Shown here in pieces: positions 52,157 through 53,612 of a DNA stretch of 53,612 bases (position 1 is the first letter of the stretch; each line of letters opens with the position of its first letter). Below the pieces are notes generated by a model. It did not search any database and was not told where the DNA came from. It saw nothing but the letters and a program-made list of their open reading frames with translations. This stretch comes from Acidimicrobiia bacterium (GTDB lineage Bacteria; Acidobacteriota; Terriglobia; Bryobacterales; Bryobacteraceae). A program made the translations under genes and the position numbers. The stretch is taken from assembly GCA_016871315.1 (NCBI GenBank), contig VFZE01000041.1, forward strand, positions 1-53,612, written 5' to 3'.

Positions 52157-53310
52157 TCCCCGAGCAACTTGCCGTATGGCTGTAGCTCGGTCACGTTGTC
52201 GAAGACGGCCTTGATCCCCGCGGTGATTGGAATGGCGAAAACGAGGCCGATGGCGCCCCACAGACTGCCCCAGAACATCAGCGCAACGGTGACGGCCATC
52301 GGATTGAGATGGACGCGCGAGCCGACCAGCTTCGGGTATAGCAGGTTCAAGGCAAGAAGGTGGAATAGGCCGACCACGCTGGCGATCACCAGATAAGGCC
52401 CCATCGCGCTGTGGACGGGCAGCGCGGCCAGCGCCGGCGGAAGGATGGCAAGCGGAAGGCCGACGTAAGGGACCAGGCTGAGGAATCCGCTGAGCGGGGC
52501 GACGATCAAGAAGTAGGGCAGCTTGATGTACCAGAAGAATACACCGCTGGCGATAGTGAGCAGTACGCCGAGGACAAAGTTGCCCAGCACGTAGGCGCGC
52601 GCCATGTCGGCAATGCCTTGCCAGCTGCGGCCGGCGGCGTGGCGCCCGGTACCGTGGAACAGGTGGAGGTAGGAGCGGCGCAGATGATCGCGCCAGCTGA
52701 GCATGAAGTAGACCAGGAAGGGAATGAAGCTGGCCAGCAGCAGGATCTGATACCAGGATTGCCAGCTCTTGTAGATGTAATCGACAAAAGGAGAGCGATC
52801 AGGCCGTATGCGCACCTCCTGCACAGGGGGCGGGGAGACGGGCATCGGCGGTTCGGCGGAACGGCGTCGGCTTTTGGGTGCAGGCTGCGCGGCCTCCTTC
52901 GGCATGTCCTTTTCGCGGATGCGTTTGGGAACCAGCACCTGATAGGTGCTCTGCTCGGCGGCTTCCAGGCGGCTGGCCACCTGGTCGGCGAGATCATTAA
53001 TGCGCTGGCCGTAGCTGGGCAGATCCTCGATGAGCACGGCCACCTGGGTGAACATGCCAAGTCCGATCAGATAAACACCGAGCAAGGCGACCGAACAGAC
53101 CATGAAACTGGCAACCGAGCGCGGCAGTTTCAGCCGCGTCAGCAGACCGACGAAAGGGTCCAGCAGGAAGCTGATGGTGATGGCGGTGAAAAGGGTAACG
53201 AAGAAATCGCGGCCATAATAAAGAAGCGCGATGGCCACGCCGGAAGCAATGAGGGTGCCCGCCAGAGTTCCTGGTTTATGCTCCGTGAATGACGATGGCA
53301 GGACAGACAC
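52153..53310 (-). CDS. AI-2E transporter family (PerM/UPF0118) membrane protein
   Basis: The 385-residue product has the family pattern: two N-terminal membrane pairs (IASGVAIALLYYG, FTAITISFLLDPFVGLL, SFMVCSVALLGVYLIG), a soluble loop, and a C-terminal membrane block (SFIPFLVYFMLSW, FVLGVLLTIASGVFFWYI, FLIVAPLSGFLSLVPYVGLP). The last part carries LYPKLVGSRVHLNPMAVTVA, the family hallmark. The loop at about 130-175 has a Lys/Arg/Pro-rich insert (PAPKSRRRSAEPPMPVSPPP) that I do not expect in typical members. Family members export signals or act as ion antiporters; the substrate here is unknown. The start is GTG 53310. It is divergent from yqgF. Confidence 0.88.
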   Translation of the reverse strand: MSVLPSSFTEHKPGTLAGTLIASGVAIALLYYGRDFFVTLFTAITISFLLDPFVGLLTRLKLPRSVASFMVCSVALLGVYLIGLGMFTQVAVLIEDLPSYGQRINDLADQVASRLEAAEQSTYQVLVPKRIREKDMPKEAAQPAPKSRRRSAEPPMPVSPPPVQEVRIRPDRSPFVDYIYKSWQSWYQILLLASFIPFLVYFMLSWRDHLRRSYLHLFHGTGRHAAGRSWQGIADMARAYVLGNFVLGVLLTIASGVFFWYIKLPYFLIVAPLSGFLSLVPYVGLPLAILPPALAALPVHSAMGPYLVIASVVGLFHLLALNLLYPKLVGSRVHLNPMAVTVALMFWGSLWGAIGLVFAIPITAGIKAVFDNVTELQPYGKLLGD

Positions 53311-53373
53311 TTAGCCCCCGGGTCGCAGCCGCTAACTTGTAATGTAACACGTTAGAACACAAGAAGCATCCGG

Positions 53374-53400
53374 TTGAGAGAGTTTGCCGCTCTGTATAAT
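53374..53400 (+). promoter_or_regulatory. Predicted promoter for yqgF/ruvX
   Basis: TTGAGA (53374-53379) and a perfect TATAAT (53395-53400) are spaced by 15 bp, slightly short. The ATG follows at 53412, 11 nt after the -10, so the leader would be about 5 nt. No Shine-Dalgarno site is present. Confidence 0.45.
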
Positions 53401-53411
53401 GAACACGAGTG

Positions 53412-53612
53412 ATGGAATCGAACAGGCCGGGCCGCATCCTGGCCCTGGACGTGGGCAAAAAGCGCATCGGGCTGGCGATTTCCGACCAACTGGGCATCAC
53501 CGCGCAGGGGCTGCCAACACTGTTGCGCACGCGTATCCGCGAAGATCTGGAAAAGCTGACGGCGATGGCGCGCGACAACCATGCCGTGAGCTGGCTGGTC
53601 GGGTTTCCCTTG
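53412..53612 (+). CDS. ruvX: Putative pre-16S rRNA nuclease / Holliday junction resolvase-like YqgF (partial)
   Basis: An open frame of 67 codons runs off the right edge. It starts MESNRPGRILALDVGKKRIG and goes on with LAISDQLGITAQGLPTL. The strand LALDVGKKRIGLAISD, with the catalytic Asp, matches the YqgF RNase H-like fold, and NHAVSWLVGFPL matches the later strand that usually reads I-V-V-G-x-P. Family members process the 5' end of 16S rRNA and are essential in many bacteria. The C-terminal half, including the last catalytic Asp, is outside the window. Confidence 0.9.
   Translation, partial: MESNRPGRILALDVGKKRIGLAISDQLGITAQGLPTLLRTRIREDLEKLTAMARDNHAVSWLVGFPL

Overview
This window reads as a chromosomal segment of an acidobacterium from the Solibacter/Bryobacter group. 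The evidence is lineage-typical gene content: four very large Oar-type TonB-dependent receptors that start with a carboxypeptidase-regulatory-like domain, a protein ending in the Solibacter C-terminal domain (TIGR03437 type), a VWFA-related acidobacterial protein, a fragment of an acidobacterial duplicated-permease (ADOP/MacB-like) gene, many Tat-exported enzymes, and high GC content. This placement is inferred from family knowledge, not from a marker gene. I see no tRNA, rRNA, CRISPR array, insertion sequence or phage gene.

Layout. 0-0.9 kb: the signal peptide of a minus-strand gene leaving the window, then a decayed universal stress protein. 0.9-6.4 kb: Oar-like receptor, GNAT acetyltransferase, VWFA protein. 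6.4-8.5 kb: a translationally coupled moeA-moaC-mog molybdenum cofactor operon, head-to-head with an amidase (8.56 kb). 9.9-12.7 kb: a coupled pair of exported M16 peptidase subunits, one with and one without the zinc motif, then a permease gene remnant. 13.2-24.8 kb, plus strand: Oar-like receptor, secA, a DUF6599-like membrane protein, a small structured RNA with its own promoter and intrinsic terminator, an ABC exporter and a ZnuD-like receptor. 24.8-26.8 kb: glycerol kinase and a small unknown protein. 26.8-36.0 kb, minus strand: PhoX-like protein, two TPR proteins, a sigma-54 response regulator, a PDZ-domain sensor kinase and a cytochrome c. 36.2-43.5 kb: Oar-like receptor, two Gfo/Idh/MocA oxidoreductases, a bicupin and a TIM-barrel isomerase, probably for sugar or polyol use. 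43.5-51.2 kb, minus strand: an Oar-like receptor coupled to a propeller/TIGR03437 protein, preceded by a sensorless hybrid kinase. 51.3-53.6 kb: alpha/beta hydrolase, AI-2E-family membrane protein and the start of yqgF/ruvX.

The genes suggest a heterotroph that imports large or scarce substrates across the outer membrane, processes them with exported peptidases, hydrolases and oxidoreductases, and regulates this with two-component systems. The most interesting non-coding signals are the small RNA at 20567-20683, whose 5' end can pair with its terminator arm; a repeated -10-like hexamer 6-8 nt before start codons of genes without Shine-Dalgarno sites (possible leaderless transcripts); a 14-bp element shared by the sensor kinase and cytochrome c promoter regions; and a switch in GC skew near 43.47 kb.
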